Positions 40,144-49,854 of a stretch of 64,000 nt of DNA are shown here, piece after piece. A program made the translations under genes and the position numbers. Position 1 is the first letter of the stretch, and each line of letters begins with the position of its first letter. Under the pieces are notes generated by a model, which made no database searches, was not told the DNA's origin, and saw only the letters and a program-made list of their open reading frames with translations. Origin of the DNA: Herbiconiux sp. (GTDB lineage Bacteria; Actinomycetota; Actinomycetes; Actinomycetales; Microbacteriaceae); contig NZ_JAHFUY010000021.1 in assembly GCF_023264895.1 (NCBI RefSeq), positions 19,641 to 83,640 of the forward strand, in the 5' to 3' direction.

Positions 40144-41451
40144 TCAGGGTCGCCCCATTCCCTTGTAGGTCCAGCCGGCCTCGCGCCAGGCCACCGCATC
40201 GAGGCAGTTGCGCCCGTCAACGACCACGGTGCCGCGCGTCAGTTCCGCCACTCGAGCAGGATCGAGAGCCCGGAACTCCTTCCACTCGGTCACCACCACG
40301 ACGACGTCGGCGTCCTGGAGCGCGACCTCGACCGAGTCGGCGAAGTTGAGTTGAGGGTGCAGCCGGGCAGAGTTGGCCATCGCTTCCGGATCGTAGGCGA
40401 GCACGTCGGCACCCCGACCGTGGAGCTGCACGGCGACGTCGAGCGCCGGCGAATCCCGTACGTCGTCCGAGTCCGGCTTGAAGGCGAGCCCGAGGACCGC
40501 GACCTTCTTCTGGAAGGGCTGACCGCAGAGGGTCTCGATCACGAGGTCGACGACGCGCTGGCGACGACGCAGGTTGATCGCGTCGACCTCCTTGAGAAAC
40601 GCGACCGACTCGCCTCGGCCGAGCTCCTCGGCCCGGGCCGAGAACGCTCGGATGTCCTTCGGCAGGCATCCACCCCCGAATCCAACACCCGCGTTGAGGA
40701 ACCGCCGTCCGATCCGTGCGTCATGCCCGATGGCGTCGGCCAGCTGCGTAACGTCCGCACCCGAGACCTCGGCGATCTCAGCCATCGCGTTGATAAACGA
40801 GATCTTGGTGGCGAGGAACGCGTTGGCGGCGACCTTCACGAGTTCCGCCGTGGCGTAATCTGTCACGACCAGCGGAGTGTCCTCCGACAGCGCCTTGGCG
40901 TAAATCTCGTCGAGCAGCGCTCTAGCGCGTTCTCCGGGCTCTCCCGCGGCGACCCCGTAGACGAGACGGTCGGGACTGATCGTGTCTTGCACCGCGAATC
41001 CTTCCCGCAGGAACTCGGGGTTCCAAGCGAGGGAGGCTCCGACGGTCTCGACCCGAGCGGCGAGTGCCGCAGCGGTGCCTACCGGGACCGTCGACTTGCC
41101 CACCACAAGATCGCCCTCAGCAAGGAACGGGATGAGTGCATCGACGGCCCCGTTCACGTACGTGAGATCAGCCGCGTACTCACCTTTCTTCTGCGGTGTT
41201 CCCACCGCGATGAAATGAACTACTGCTCCTGCAGCATCGGCCATCTTGGTGGAAAAAGTGAGCCGTCCAGATTCCCGCGCTGAGGTAAGGATCTCCGGCA
41301 GACCGGGCTCATAGAAGGGAGCCCGACCCGCCGACAGCATCTCGATCTTCGCGGCGTCGACATCGATACCGACGACCTCGTGCCCAAGTTCCGCCATGGA
41401 GGCCGCATGCACAGCACCCAGGTAGCCACAGCCGATGACAGAGATCTTCAT
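40144..41451 (-). CDS. ugd: UDP-glucose 6-dehydrogenase
   Basis: 435 residues. Oxidises UDP-glucose to UDP-glucuronate with NAD+. The NAD loop is GCGYLGAVHAASMAELGHEV at the N-terminus. Also visible are IAVGTPQKKGEYAADLTYV, STVPVGT, the Glu/Lys sites in NPEFLREGFA, and the catalytic Cys in GFGGGCLPKDIRAF. The C-terminal UDP-binding domain includes LGLAFKPDSDDVRDSPALDV. ATG 41451 is chosen over the longer frame, which would add an unrelated leader. It lies 11 bases downstream of the fucose synthase gene. Confidence 0.94.
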   Translation of the reverse strand: MKISVIGCGYLGAVHAASMAELGHEVVGIDVDAAKIEMLSAGRAPFYEPGLPEILTSARESGRLTFSTKMADAAGAVVHFIAVGTPQKKGEYAADLTYVNGAVDALIPFLAEGDLVVGKSTVPVGTAAALAARVETVGASLAWNPEFLREGFAVQDTISPDRLVYGVAAGEPGERARALLDEIYAKALSEDTPLVVTDYATAELVKVAANAFLATKISFINAMAEIAEVSGADVTQLADAIGHDARIGRRFLNAGVGFGGGCLPKDIRAFSARAEELGRGESVAFLKEVDAINLRRRQRVVDLVIETLCGQPFQKKVAVLGLAFKPDSDDVRDSPALDVAVQLHGRGADVLAYDPEAMANSARLHPQLNFADSVEVALQDADVVVVVTEWKEFRALDPARVAELTRGTVVVDGRNCLDAVAWREAGWTYKGMGRP

Positions 41452-41462
41452 GTATTCCTGGC

Positions 41463-42443
41463 CTATTCGCGAATCGAGTCGACGTGCGTGCGGTACCACT
41501 CGACGGTCGAGCGCAGACCCGACTCGAGGTCAATCTTCGAGGTCCAGCCGGCGTCGGCGAGCTTCGAGACGTCGAGCAGCTTCTGCGGAGTGCCGTCGGG
41601 CTTCGTCGTGTCCCACTCGGTCCGGCCTTCGAAGCCGACGACATGCCCTATCGTCTCGGCGATCTCTTTGATGGTCACGTCGGTCCCGGTGCCCACGTTC
41701 ACCTGGGCGGGCCCGTCGTAGTGCTCCAGCAGGTGCAGGCAGGCAGCCGCCATGTCGTCGACGTGCAGGAACTCGCGCCGAGGGGTGCCGGTTCCCCAGT
41801 TGGTCACGACTTCGGCGCCCGACCTCGTCGCCTCGTCATAGCGACGGATGAGGGCAGGCAGCACGTGCGAGCCCTTCGGCGAGAAGTTGTCACCGGGCCC
41901 GTACAGGTTGGTCGGCATCGCGGAGATCCACGGCTTGCCGTATTGACGGCGCACCGCCTGGATCTGGAGGATGCCGGCGATCTTGGCGATCGCGTAAGCG
42001 TCGTTCGTCTCCTCGAGGTGCCCGGTGAGGAGGGAATCCTCCCGAATCGGCTGCTCGGCGAACTTCGGGTAGATGCAGGACGAGCCGAGGAAGAGCAGGC
42101 GATCGACGCCCACCTCGAGCGCTGCGTCGAGAACGTTGACCTGGATCTGCATGTTCTCGCTGAGGAAGTCAACCGGGTAGGTGGAGTTCGCGAGGATGCC
42201 GCCGACCTTGGCCGCGGCGAGCACGACGTTCGTGGGCCGGGTCTCCCGGAAGAAGTCGAAGACCGCCGAGCGGTCCTTCAGATCGAGTTCGCCTGACGTG
42301 CGCCCGATGAGGTTGTCGAAGCCCTCGCCCTCGAGCTTGCGCCAGATCGCAGACCCGACGAGGCCTCGGTGGCCCGCGACGTAGAAGGGCGCTTGCCGGT
42401 CAAGCTCGCGAGCGGTGAACTCGACCGAATCGGTGGCGGTCAC
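41463..42443 (-). CDS. fcl: GDP-L-fucose synthase
   Basis: 326 residues. Converts GDP-4-keto-6-deoxymannose to GDP-L-fucose with NADPH. Cofactor loop [18 protein letters not shown]; catalytic region [15 protein letters not shown] and [10 protein letters not shown] (Tyr-Lys pair), then [21 protein letters not shown] and [11 protein letters not shown], as in WcaG/Fcl. GTG 42443 overlaps the stop of the dehydratase gene as GTGA, giving translational coupling of the two steps of the pathway. Confidence 0.93.
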   Translation of the reverse strand: MTATDSVEFTARELDRQAPFYVAGHRGLVGSAIWRKLEGEGFDNLIGRTSGELDLKDRSAVFDFFRETRPTNVVLAAAKVGGILANSTYPVDFLSENMQIQVNVLDAALEVGVDRLLFLGSSCIYPKFAEQPIREDSLLTGHLEETNDAYAIAKIAGILQIQAVRRQYGKPWISAMPTNLYGPGDNFSPKGSHVLPALIRRYDEATRSGAEVVTNWGTGTPRREFLHVDDMAAACLHLLEHYDGPAQVNVGTGTDVTIKEIAETIGHVVGFEGRTEWDTTKPDGTPQKLLDVSKLADAGWTSKIDLESGLRSTVEWYRTHVDSIRE

Positions 42444-43471
42444 GCGGTGCCCCAGCTCGCGAGCTTCACCTGGTCGATCCATGGCTTGCCGGCGTGCTCG
42501 AGAGCGGCGATGTCGGCGTCGACCATGATGCGGGCGAGCTCGGCCGTGTCGACGGTGGCCTCCCAGCCGAGCTTTTCTTTCGCCTTCGAGGCATCTCCCA
42601 CGAGGGCGTCGACCTCGGTGGGCCGGAGGTAGCGCTCGTCGAACCGTACGTGCTTCTCCCAGTCGAGGCCGGCGTGCGAGAACGCGGTCTCGAGGAAGTG
42701 TCGCACCGTGAAGTTGCCGCCGGTCGCCAGCACGAAGTCGTCGGGCTCGTCGGCCTGCAGCATCCGCCACATGCCCTCGACGTACTCGGCCGCGTAGCCC
42801 CAGTCGCGAATGGCGTCGAGGTTGCCGAGGTACACGTGGTCCTGCGTGCCAGCCTGGATCGCGGCGACGGCCCGTGTGATCTTGCGCGTCACGAACGTCT
42901 CACCGCGGCGAGGGGACTCGTGGTTGAACAGGATCCCGTTCACCGCGAACATGTCGTACGCCTCGCGGTAGTTCTTGGTGATCCAGAAGCTGTAGAGCTT
43001 GGCCGCACCGTACGGCGATCGCGGGTAAAAAGGCGTCACCTCGTTCTGAGGCGGTGGCGTGGCTCCGTAGAGTTCTGACGAGGACGCCTGGTAGAACCGC
43101 GTCTCAATTCCAGCTTGCCGGACAGCTTCCAGCAGACGGATGGTGCCCGTTCCGGTTGTGTCCGCAGTGTGTTCTGGCTCGTCAAATGAGACCCGTACGT
43201 GAGACTGAGCGGCCAGGTTGTAAACCTCTGTTGGCCGGATTTCCGCGAGAAGAGTCGCGAGACGAGATCCATCGCTCAAATCTCCGTAGTGCAGAAAGAG
43301 TCTCGCGGCCGGGTCGTGAGGATCGACGTAAAGATGATCGATTCTCGAAGTGTTGAAGGTGGATGCACGGCGTATGAGGCCGTGCACCTCGTACCCCTTA
43401 CCCAACAGAAGTTCCGCTAGGTAGGAACCGTCTTGCCCCGTAATGCCCGTGATGAACGCTCGTTTAGTCAC
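42440..43471 (-). CDS. gmd: GDP-mannose 4,6-dehydratase
   Basis: 343 residues. First committed step to GDP-fucose. NADP loop [49 protein letters not shown]; the Ser/Tyr/Lys region [19 protein letters not shown] and [13 protein letters not shown]; and [16 protein letters not shown], all diagnostic for Gmd. Start ATG 43471. Followed by fcl and ugd, giving a nucleotide-sugar supply operon. GDP-mannose synthesis genes are not in the window. Confidence 0.94.
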   Translation of the reverse strand: MTKRAFITGITGQDGSYLAELLLGKGYEVHGLIRRASTFNTSRIDHLYVDPHDPAARLFLHYGDLSDGSRLATLLAEIRPTEVYNLAAQSHVRVSFDEPEHTADTTGTGTIRLLEAVRQAGIETRFYQASSSELYGATPPPQNEVTPFYPRSPYGAAKLYSFWITKNYREAYDMFAVNGILFNHESPRRGETFVTRKITRAVAAIQAGTQDHVYLGNLDAIRDWGYAAEYVEGMWRMLQADEPDDFVLATGGNFTVRHFLETAFSHAGLDWEKHVRFDERYLRPTEVDALVGDASKAKEKLGWEATVDTAELARIMVDADIAALEHAGKPWIDQVKLASWGTA

Positions 43472-43505
43472 CTGATCCCCAATTCTTCCCGGAACTCAGG
43501 CAGCC

Positions 43506-44747
43506 CTAACGGCCGCGCTTCGCTGCCAGGCTTCTTACTAACTCAGCATACTGATCGAACGCGGTCGACTCGTCCAGTGCGGAGTTTCGAAACTCTAGTC
43601 CGCGCGCTCCTAATCGGTAGCGCTCCTCCTCGTCATCGCCCAGCCGCTGTGCGGCATCATGGAGGGCCGCGGGTTGGTCAGGATCAACTCGGATCCCACC
43701 GCCAGAACGGGAAAGCTCTTCGGCCGTGACGCTAGCCGCATCGGTAGAAGCGAGAACCGGCTTCGCTGCGTTGAAGTAGGACGTGAGTTTACTCGGCACC
43801 GACATCTCGGAGAGATTGGCCTGCTCGTTGACCAGCAGAATGTCCGCTGCGCCCAAAGCCTCTTGAAAGCGGGCCTCTGAGAGCGGAGGGAGAAATTCGA
43901 TCCGTTCAACGCCGCGAGCCAGTTCCTCGAGGTGAGTGCGCTGGTTACCGTCACCCATTAAGACGAAGCGCACATTTGATCTCTTCTTATCGGCATACTT
44001 GGCCGCTTCGATCACGTTCTCTAGCCCCTGCTTCACCCCCATATTGCCCGCGTGCAAGACGACTACTTGGTCGTCTGCCCACCCCATTTCCCCGCGAACT
44101 CTTGCACGGTCGATAACTGGAGCTCTCTTCAGGTGAGTCCAATTGCGAATGACGACGATTTTCTTCGAGTCGACGTTCAAATGGTCAATTAGGTAGGTGC
44201 GGAAGCGATCATGGATCACGACGACTGCGTCTGCCGATCCCAGAGCGTAACGTTCTACCGTTCCGATGCGACGAGCGACGGAGGCCGAACCCGTACCTGT
44301 TTCGGTAATGCCAAGCGAGTAGATATCCTGCACCCACACGATGGAACTCACGTGTCTTCGCAATAGCCTCCGCTTTATGGTCGCTACGGCGGTCGCGAAT
44401 AAGGCTGGCGATACAAACAGCACCACGTCCGCGGCCCAATGTTCACACACTGCGCGAACGCCGAAACTCAATTCCGAAAGCAGACGTCGCAGCGACGTCA
44501 ATTTCTTGGGTACGAAATGGCGAAGTCTGACGACTCGAACCCCGTCCCGGATGTCACGACGTCTCCATTGACCGTACCCATCCCGAATTTTCCACTCCGG
44601 ATAGTGCGGATGAGCTGTCAGCGCCGTCACCGGGAACCCTCGCTCCGCGAGTCCTCGCGCTAACGCACCGGTATAGGGAGCGTTCCCGGTCGGCTCAGGG
44701 GGGAAGTTCATCCCAACGATCAACACCCGTGCGTTTTTGTCTGTCAC
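43506..44747 (-). CDS. Glycosyltransferase family 4 (WbuB/WcaI-like)
   Basis: 413 residues, cytoplasmic or membrane-associated GT-B enzyme. The start VLIVGMNFPPEPTGNAPYTG and TALTAHPHYPEWKIRDG resembles WcaI/WbuB fucosyl- and N-acetyl-fucosaminyl-transferase-like proteins. The nucleotide-sugar half has VVVLHAGNMGVKQGLENVIE, FVLMGDGNQRTHLEELA and the EX7E-like region EQANLSEMSVPSKLTSYF. It lies 34 bases upstream of gmd and is the entry into the less GC-rich cassette. Which sugar is transferred cannot be deduced. Confidence 0.88.
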   Translation of the reverse strand: MTDKNARVLIVGMNFPPEPTGNAPYTGALARGLAERGFPVTALTAHPHYPEWKIRDGYGQWRRRDIRDGVRVVRLRHFVPKKLTSLRRLLSELSFGVRAVCEHWAADVVLFVSPALFATAVATIKRRLLRRHVSSIVWVQDIYSLGITETGTGSASVARRIGTVERYALGSADAVVVIHDRFRTYLIDHLNVDSKKIVVIRNWTHLKRAPVIDRARVRGEMGWADDQVVVLHAGNMGVKQGLENVIEAAKYADKKRSNVRFVLMGDGNQRTHLEELARGVERIEFLPPLSEARFQEALGAADILLVNEQANLSEMSVPSKLTSYFNAAKPVLASTDAASVTAEELSRSGGGIRVDPDQPAALHDAAQRLGDDEEERYRLGARGLEFRNSALDESTAFDQYAELVRSLAAKRGR

Positions 44748-44781
44748 TTGACCCGACCTTTCAGCGAATGCACAGATGCCA

Positions 44782-45597
44782 CTATCTTGAGCCAGTCAGT
44801 GATCTGATTAGCCAACGAATCCTCGACGGCCTAGAGACAACTCTCAGTCCCATCCTGACGGCGGTTCTCGCCCGCTCGGCCGTGAGCCGGAGCCTGCCGA
44901 TTGGAACGAGTTCGATTGAAGGAGAGAAGCCGGTGACTTTGCGGGGATCAGCCCTGACACCCTTGATCGAGTTGGCAAGGTTTTCGTCGTGAACTATTTG
45001 CATCCACAACGGGGACAGGCGGACCTGCTGGATGCTACCGAGCTCGCGAAGCTGGTCGTGCTGGCGTTCAAAAACTGTTCTGGGCGAACTTCCTACCTCC
45101 ACCTGCTCCTGCCTCGAAATAAACGGGTTTGACGGGTCCAAGCGGCTATAGACCCTACCCGCGCTGTATTGGAGACCGTTTGTGAGGTTCAGGAACTCGG
45201 CGTTGCTTGACTTAGCGGCGTGTTGAATCGCTTCGACGAAGTCCTCCGCAACAGCGTCGTCGTTGTCCATTCGAGTTGACAGAAAGCTATACGCCTCATT
45301 TTGCGGAAGCCTGAGGCTCTGAATCAACTTGGTTGCGTCGAACTTTCCGGAAATCCATACCGGTTCGAAGAGATTGCCCGTGCGATTTTCGATCTCAGTT
45401 CTAAACCATGCGGGAGATCGGTCGTCAAAAGCAACGACCCACTTGAAGTCCTTGACGGTCTGCCGTATCACAGAGTCAACGGCGAACCGTTCGAATAATG
45501 CGAGCCGACTCGATAGCCATGCGTCGGAGGTTGGAAGGGCTTCGCTAGACAGCGCGACATTGAATCTCGTAAAGAGGTAGTGCAAGCGTGCTGTCAA
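44782..45597 (-). CDS. Putative rhamnosyl-transferase-like glycosyltransferase
   Basis: 271 residues. LHYLFTRFNV, then LSSRLALFERFAVDSVIRQTV and DFKWVVAFDDRSPAWFRTEI, with the DxD-containing TRMDNDDAVAEDFVEAI, match the organisation of the putative rhamnosyl transferase (Rhamno_transf) family found in capsule and exopolysaccharide loci. The C-terminus is basic. Acceptor and donor are unknown. Base composition is lower in GC than flanking housekeeping genes. Confidence 0.72.
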   Translation of the reverse strand: MTARLHYLFTRFNVALSSEALPTSDAWLSSRLALFERFAVDSVIRQTVKDFKWVVAFDDRSPAWFRTEIENRTGNLFEPVWISGKFDATKLIQSLRLPQNEAYSFLSTRMDNDDAVAEDFVEAIQHAAKSSNAEFLNLTNGLQYSAGRVYSRLDPSNPFISRQEQVEVGSSPRTVFERQHDQLRELGSIQQVRLSPLWMQIVHDENLANSIKGVRADPRKVTGFSPSIELVPIGRLRLTAERARTAVRMGLRVVSRPSRIRWLIRSLTGSR

Positions 45598-45682
45598 TCG
45601 ATCCCCCGCTAGGTGTCCTTTACCTCAGGCTGCCCCAGCCTGCGCAGCTATAAGCTATCCCACGACGTGCAAAGGGGCTCGT

Positions 45683-46798
45683 ATGGAAGCCAAAATTTGC
45701 ATTCGAGGGGGCACATCAATGCTGCATGACCACGACCGACCACGCATGGTGGTTCACCAGCTAGCTCTCCCCCACTACCGCCAGGCGCTGCTGGACATTC
45801 TCGCGGAAGCAAATGACCAAGGTGTACTCTTCGAGATCGGCGACTCGCAATTCTACGAGGGGGTCACGGCTGAGGTGTCGGGGGAGAATGTTGTTGATAC
45901 AGGACGCAACATCTTCATTTTTAAGCGCCGTCTCGCCATTCAAAGAGTCAACCTGAGGCGAGCATTCAGCAGCAAGACAACCGTCATTGAACTGAATCCT
46001 AGAATTCTCAACGCATGGCTCGTATTGGTGGTCCGTCGCGTGATGCGCCAGCGTACCCTCTCGTGGGGTCACGTCTTCCCTCGAGCAGGGCGTAGCAGCC
46101 GCACTGAAATGTTGCGTAGGCGAATGCGATCCCTCACGTCAGGAATGATCGTATACACCGAATCGGAAGCGATTGATTTCAAGTCACTCCATCCTGGCAA
46201 AGAAGTGTATGTGGCGAGCAACGCCATCTATCGCGAGTCGGAGATGGTGCCGAAGCCGGCAACCTTAGGCACCGATTTCATCGTGATTGGACGGCTCGTC
46301 GATGGAAAAAAGCCTTTGCTTGCGCTGGACGCGTTTCGGCTCGCGGCTAGTTCGATGCCCGATGCACGGTTGGTGTTTATCGGTAAAGGCCCCTTAGAAA
46401 AGTCACTCGAAGAAGCTATTGACCGAAACCGGCTACGAGACCGCGTTGAACTGCTTGGGCACGTGACGGAATGGAGCGTTCTGCGTGACCGCTTCCATCG
46501 CGCGGTAGCGATGCTCGGTCCCGGTTACATCGGGCTAAACGCCACGCAGTCTTTGGGATTTGGAATTCCAGTAGTCTTCGCTAAAGACGAGCCGCACGCA
46601 CCTGAAATCGAAGCGTTGAATCAAACGAATAGTGCAACCTTTAGCAAAGACGACGCAGAGGGACTAGCCCGGACCATGGTCGATTTTTGGAAGGCCCGGG
46701 CGGATTGGGCACGGCGAAGCCAAATGATGTCCGATGCAGTCCGAGCGCGCTACTCCGCAGAAGCGATGGCGGCGGCATTCGTAGCCGCCGCTTCCTAG
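45683..46798 (+). CDS. Glycosyltransferase (GT-B, group 1)
   Basis: 371 residues on the opposite strand from the rest of the cluster. The C-terminal GT-B domain is clear: DFIVIGRLVDGKKPLLALDAF, ARLVFIGKGPLEKSLEEAID, RVELLGHV, and an EX7E-like position in YIGLNATQSLGFGIPVVFA and EPHAPEIEALNQ. ATG 45683 has AAGGGG upstream, whereas ATG 45719 has GAGGGGG seven bases ahead and would remove 12 residues; both are possible. It converges with the 46795 gene, sharing CTAG for the two stops. The strand reversal suggests insertion into the cluster. Confidence 0.82.
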   Translation: MEAKICIRGGTSMLHDHDRPRMVVHQLALPHYRQALLDILAEANDQGVLFEIGDSQFYEGVTAEVSGENVVDTGRNIFIFKRRLAIQRVNLRRAFSSKTTVIELNPRILNAWLVLVVRRVMRQRTLSWGHVFPRAGRSSRTEMLRRRMRSLTSGMIVYTESEAIDFKSLHPGKEVYVASNAIYRESEMVPKPATLGTDFIVIGRLVDGKKPLLALDAFRLAASSMPDARLVFIGKGPLEKSLEEAIDRNRLRDRVELLGHVTEWSVLRDRFHRAVAMLGPGYIGLNATQSLGFGIPVVFAKDEPHAPEIEALNQTNSATFSKDDAEGLARTMVDFWKARADWARRSQMMSDAVRARYSAEAMAAAFVAAAS

Positions 46799-47535
46799 AC
46801 CTGCTTACGGCTCGCTACCCGCGCTAGCGCAGCCTCCATGAGCTGTCGAGGGCCGTCAACAATGTGTCCGCCCCGGGAGGTATAGCGCCTCCCATTCGAT
46901 CCAGAGGCACCTATAAACAGCGGCTTCCGGGCGAACCGAAGAATAGACGTCCTCCCAAGGGCAGCTGCATACGACAATTCCGCTGCACAAGCTCTTTCGA
47001 TGTAGGATCCTGCCTCGTCATCTACCTGATTCGATGCTGGCAAGATAGTGCCTTCCCAAATTTGGCGGGACGCTCCCATCAGTCGTGTATCCGCCCAGGA
47101 GCGATCGGCCATCATCCTCACGCGGCATGCGGTCTCTGGCACCGGCTCGACGATTCTTGCCGCGTTCGCTAGCCTGAGTCGCCCTGTGGCCTTATAAATT
47201 GTCGCAGTGGATTCAATCTCAGGTTCGCTAGTCAACACATGCCTGATCGCCCCCCACTCCATTGCGCCTTTGCCCAGCCGTATCTCGCCAGGACTCGGCG
47301 AGTACGAATGTACGGTAACGTTGCTGCGCCGATTGGCCGGGACTTCCCCGAGCAATTCCGCTCCATCCGCGCCGCTCGTCTCAACCACGATCAATTGACT
47401 GACTACGTCTTGAGGCAGTAGAGACCACGCTTTGATGCTCAGCCGGTACTGCCGGAGCCGTTCTGCTGGATCAACGATCCGGAGTTGCTTTAGCGAATTG
47501 GGCGTAACGGTTGCCGTCAGGATCACTACCGTCAT
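46795..47535 (-). CDS. Putative glycosyltransferase-like protein of polysaccharide locus
   Basis: 246 residues, family uncertain. VVILTATVTPNSLKQLRIVDP, AMEWGAIRHVLTSEPEI and IYKATGRLRLANAARIV recall proteins of capsule loci with the WGAI and TGRY-type phrases, probably glycosyltransferases of the GT-A type, but no clear DxD is present. ATG 47535 is chosen (AAAGGA eight bases upstream). GTG 47568 would overlap the flippase stop as GTGA and add 11 residues. Confidence 0.55.
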   Translation of the reverse strand: MTVVILTATVTPNSLKQLRIVDPAERLRQYRLSIKAWSLLPQDVVSQLIVVETSGADGAELLGEVPANRRSNVTVHSYSPSPGEIRLGKGAMEWGAIRHVLTSEPEIESTATIYKATGRLRLANAARIVEPVPETACRVRMMADRSWADTRLMGASRQIWEGTILPASNQVDDEAGSYIERACAAELSYAAALGRTSILRFARKPLFIGASGSNGRRYTSRGGHIVDGPRQLMEAALARVASRKQV

Positions 47536-47564
47536 CGTTTGTTCCTTTCGACTGAACTGTTGAC

Positions 47565-48782
47565 TCACCGTCGATTGAACTCGCCGATGGCTCCCGCAAG
47601 AAGCGCGACAAGCAGGATGACCTGAGCACCAAACGAGGCCCAGGCTGCTCCCAATGCGCCGTATGGCACCGCGAGCACCAACACAGCAGAAAGCTGAACC
47701 ACCACGGTCGACCCGAACACGATAGCAACAAAGCGATCACGTCCCAGCGACTGCATTCCCACCAACAACGGTTGCGACAAGATTGATGCAATCGAGACCA
47801 TTGCCAGTATTTGCAACACTCCACTCGCTTCTGCATAGCCATTCCCCAGAAGGAAGTCAACGAGCCAAGGTGCAAGGACGAAGATTGCGATCGCTAGAAC
47901 TATGGCGGTCGCCGGGAGCCAGAGACCCTTCCGAAGTACCACCCAAGCCGCGCGGGCGTCGCTGGACCGGGCAACGAATGGAGCAGACGCAGAAGAGAAT
48001 GCAGCTGCCAGCAAACCCATTGGTTGCGTCCATCGGCTCACCGAACCGTATATTCCCGCGGGCACGCCGCCGCCGACCGCAGCGAGGATGGGAAGATCGA
48101 GCGACTGAGCACTCGTTGCCAATCCGGAAACACCGTAGAAGGTGGACTCCCGCCAAGGGTTGGTTCTGCGCCACCTAACCTTCGGACGAAACTGTTGCGG
48201 GGTCATCAGCCGCCCCATCACGGACGCGGAAAGCGAGCCCAGGGCGAGACACAACCACAAGACTGCGACCGGTTCAAAACCCAGGAGACAAAGAGCGGTG
48301 AATGTGACGATCGCGACGGTCCTGTCCGTTAAAACGGAAAGGCCGACCCGCTCACCCAGTGCCGCTCCTCGTAAGGGGACTTGCGACACTTGATTTATTA
48401 CGAGCGACAGTGCGATTGGAGCTGCTACCCATAGGAACTCGCTGCCGATGACTACTACGGTGATGGCTGCCCATAGGAGCGAGAGTGCGAACGCAACCGC
48501 GACCTTCCCAACGGAGCGTTCACCCAAGGCTGCTTCGCTCAATCTCCCGCTTGCTACTTCACGAACCCACAGTGCGTTCGAGCCAAAATCAATGAACCCT
48601 GCGCCAACGGTCCCTAGAGCAATCGCCGCAACGACCTGACCAAAGGTAGCCGGGTCGACTGATCTCGCTGCCCACAAGTACATGGCGGCAACCGCTACTT
48701 GCGCGAAGCCTGTGGCCCCAGCCAATACCACCGCTTGTAGTGCAACCCCGAGACGACGTCCCGGGGGATTTGCTTCCCTCAC
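47565..48782 (-). CDS. Wzx-type oligosaccharide flippase
   Basis: 405 residues and about twelve hydrophobic helices, spaced as in the MOP/polysaccharide transporter family: AAMYLWAARSVDPATFGQVVAAI at the start, GFIDFGSNALWVREVAS, and ILAMVSIASILSQPLLVGMQSLGR in the C-terminal half. It probably moves the undecaprenyl-linked repeat unit across the membrane. GTG 48782 overlaps the upstream glycosyltransferase stop (GTGA). Confidence 0.85.
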   Translation of the reverse strand: MREANPPGRRLGVALQAVVLAGATGFAQVAVAAMYLWAARSVDPATFGQVVAAIALGTVGAGFIDFGSNALWVREVASGRLSEAALGERSVGKVAVAFALSLLWAAITVVVIGSEFLWVAAPIALSLVINQVSQVPLRGAALGERVGLSVLTDRTVAIVTFTALCLLGFEPVAVLWLCLALGSLSASVMGRLMTPQQFRPKVRWRRTNPWRESTFYGVSGLATSAQSLDLPILAAVGGGVPAGIYGSVSRWTQPMGLLAAAFSSASAPFVARSSDARAAWVVLRKGLWLPATAIVLAIAIFVLAPWLVDFLLGNGYAEASGVLQILAMVSIASILSQPLLVGMQSLGRDRFVAIVFGSTVVVQLSAVLVLAVPYGALGAAWASFGAQVILLVALLAGAIGEFNRR

Positions 48783-49819
48783 AGGAGAGACTTCACGAAA
48801 TCCGCGGCGCCGACTGTGATGACCGGTCCTGGCCGCTTGGAAATGGCAGCTCGGCGAAATGCTTCCGCGAGTTCGTACTCATCGAGGTTCACCCATTCCG
48901 CAAGCGTCGGGATCTGTGAAACGTCGTCCATAAGGGATTGGGCGCCGCTCGCGACCACCCGTGTGCCGGCTGCGGCCGCCTTCCCCATCAACCCACTGGG
49001 CCCTTCGTTCGAGTGAGCCAGCACCACGCAGTCGACAGCGAGGACGAGAGCATCAAGCTCTGTGTCTGAAAGCAGCTCGTCTCGCACTAACACAAGGTTG
49101 CCGCCCTTCTTCAGGTCTTCCAACGAGGGCAAGGCGTCTTCTAGAGCCTCCCGCTGAATGCGCCCCGCAATGACAAGTCCAACATTGTCGACGCGGTTCA
49201 GCGCGCGAGCTACCAATGCAACGTTCTTTCGTGTAGTAACCGCGCCAAGCACTGCGAACCAGTAACGTGATTTCGATATGCCCCACGACTTCGTAATCGC
49301 GGCGACCTCGTCGTTGTTCGCGCGGAGCGTTACTGGGTCACGAGTGTATTTCTCATCCACGGATGACGAGGTCGCAGCTCTGAGAATACGCACGGTCACG
49401 CGTGCCCGGTGTGATGCGATCTCTAGCAACAAGCGCTGAACGCTTTTCTTCACCCGCTTAGTGCCTCTGTTTGCACCCATCTTGGGGTCACGCATCACAA
49501 GAACGCTAACGTCTCCATAGCCTTGCCAGCCTCGAAAGCCGATTCGATAGGCGGCACGATCCCCGTCTGGAATTACCGTCTTGGTGGGCCTGACGATCTT
49601 GGAAATCTTCTCGATGGACGAAAGGGACCGGCCCGGCAACACTGTCATATCAACTTTCGAGCGCACACCCGAGAGGTGTGCGTCTACCTTCTCGGAATTG
49701 ACACCCGACAAAGCAATCGTGACGTCGTACCCCTCGCTCAAGGCACCCTCTGCCAAGATCGCGACGTAATACAGCCGATGCCCGCTCTCGTCGGGCTCGG
49801 CAATCAATAGTCGTGGCAC
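48779..49819 (-). CDS. Glycosyltransferase (GT-B-like)
   Basis: 346 residues. ESGHRLYYVAILAEGALSEGYDV at the N-terminus and a C-terminal nucleotide-binding half: RYWFAVLGAVTTRKNVALVARAL, NVGLVIAGRIQREAL and VLAHSNEGPSGLMGKAAAAGTRVV, where EGPSGLMGKA corresponds to the EX7E-like region of GT4 enzymes. It precedes the flippase gene with a 4-base overlap. Donor and acceptor are unknown. Confidence 0.75.
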   Translation of the reverse strand: MPRLLIAEPDESGHRLYYVAILAEGALSEGYDVTIALSGVNSEKVDAHLSGVRSKVDMTVLPGRSLSSIEKISKIVRPTKTVIPDGDRAAYRIGFRGWQGYGDVSVLVMRDPKMGANRGTKRVKKSVQRLLLEIASHRARVTVRILRAATSSSVDEKYTRDPVTLRANNDEVAAITKSWGISKSRYWFAVLGAVTTRKNVALVARALNRVDNVGLVIAGRIQREALEDALPSLEDLKKGGNLVLVRDELLSDTELDALVLAVDCVVLAHSNEGPSGLMGKAAAAGTRVVASGAQSLMDDVSQIPTLAEWVNLDEYELAEAFRRAAISKRPGPVITVGAADFVKSLL

Positions 49820-49854
49820 TCAAGTCCAATCAAAGCTCGACATAAACATGTGTA

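Noticed and set aside
39751..41283. 510-codon plus-strand open frame opposite the DUF4012 and ugd genes
   Set aside because: Antisense shadow; rich in Asp/Arg/Glu/His repeats mirroring the Ser/Arg tract, with ugd and DUF4012 motifs clear on the other strand.
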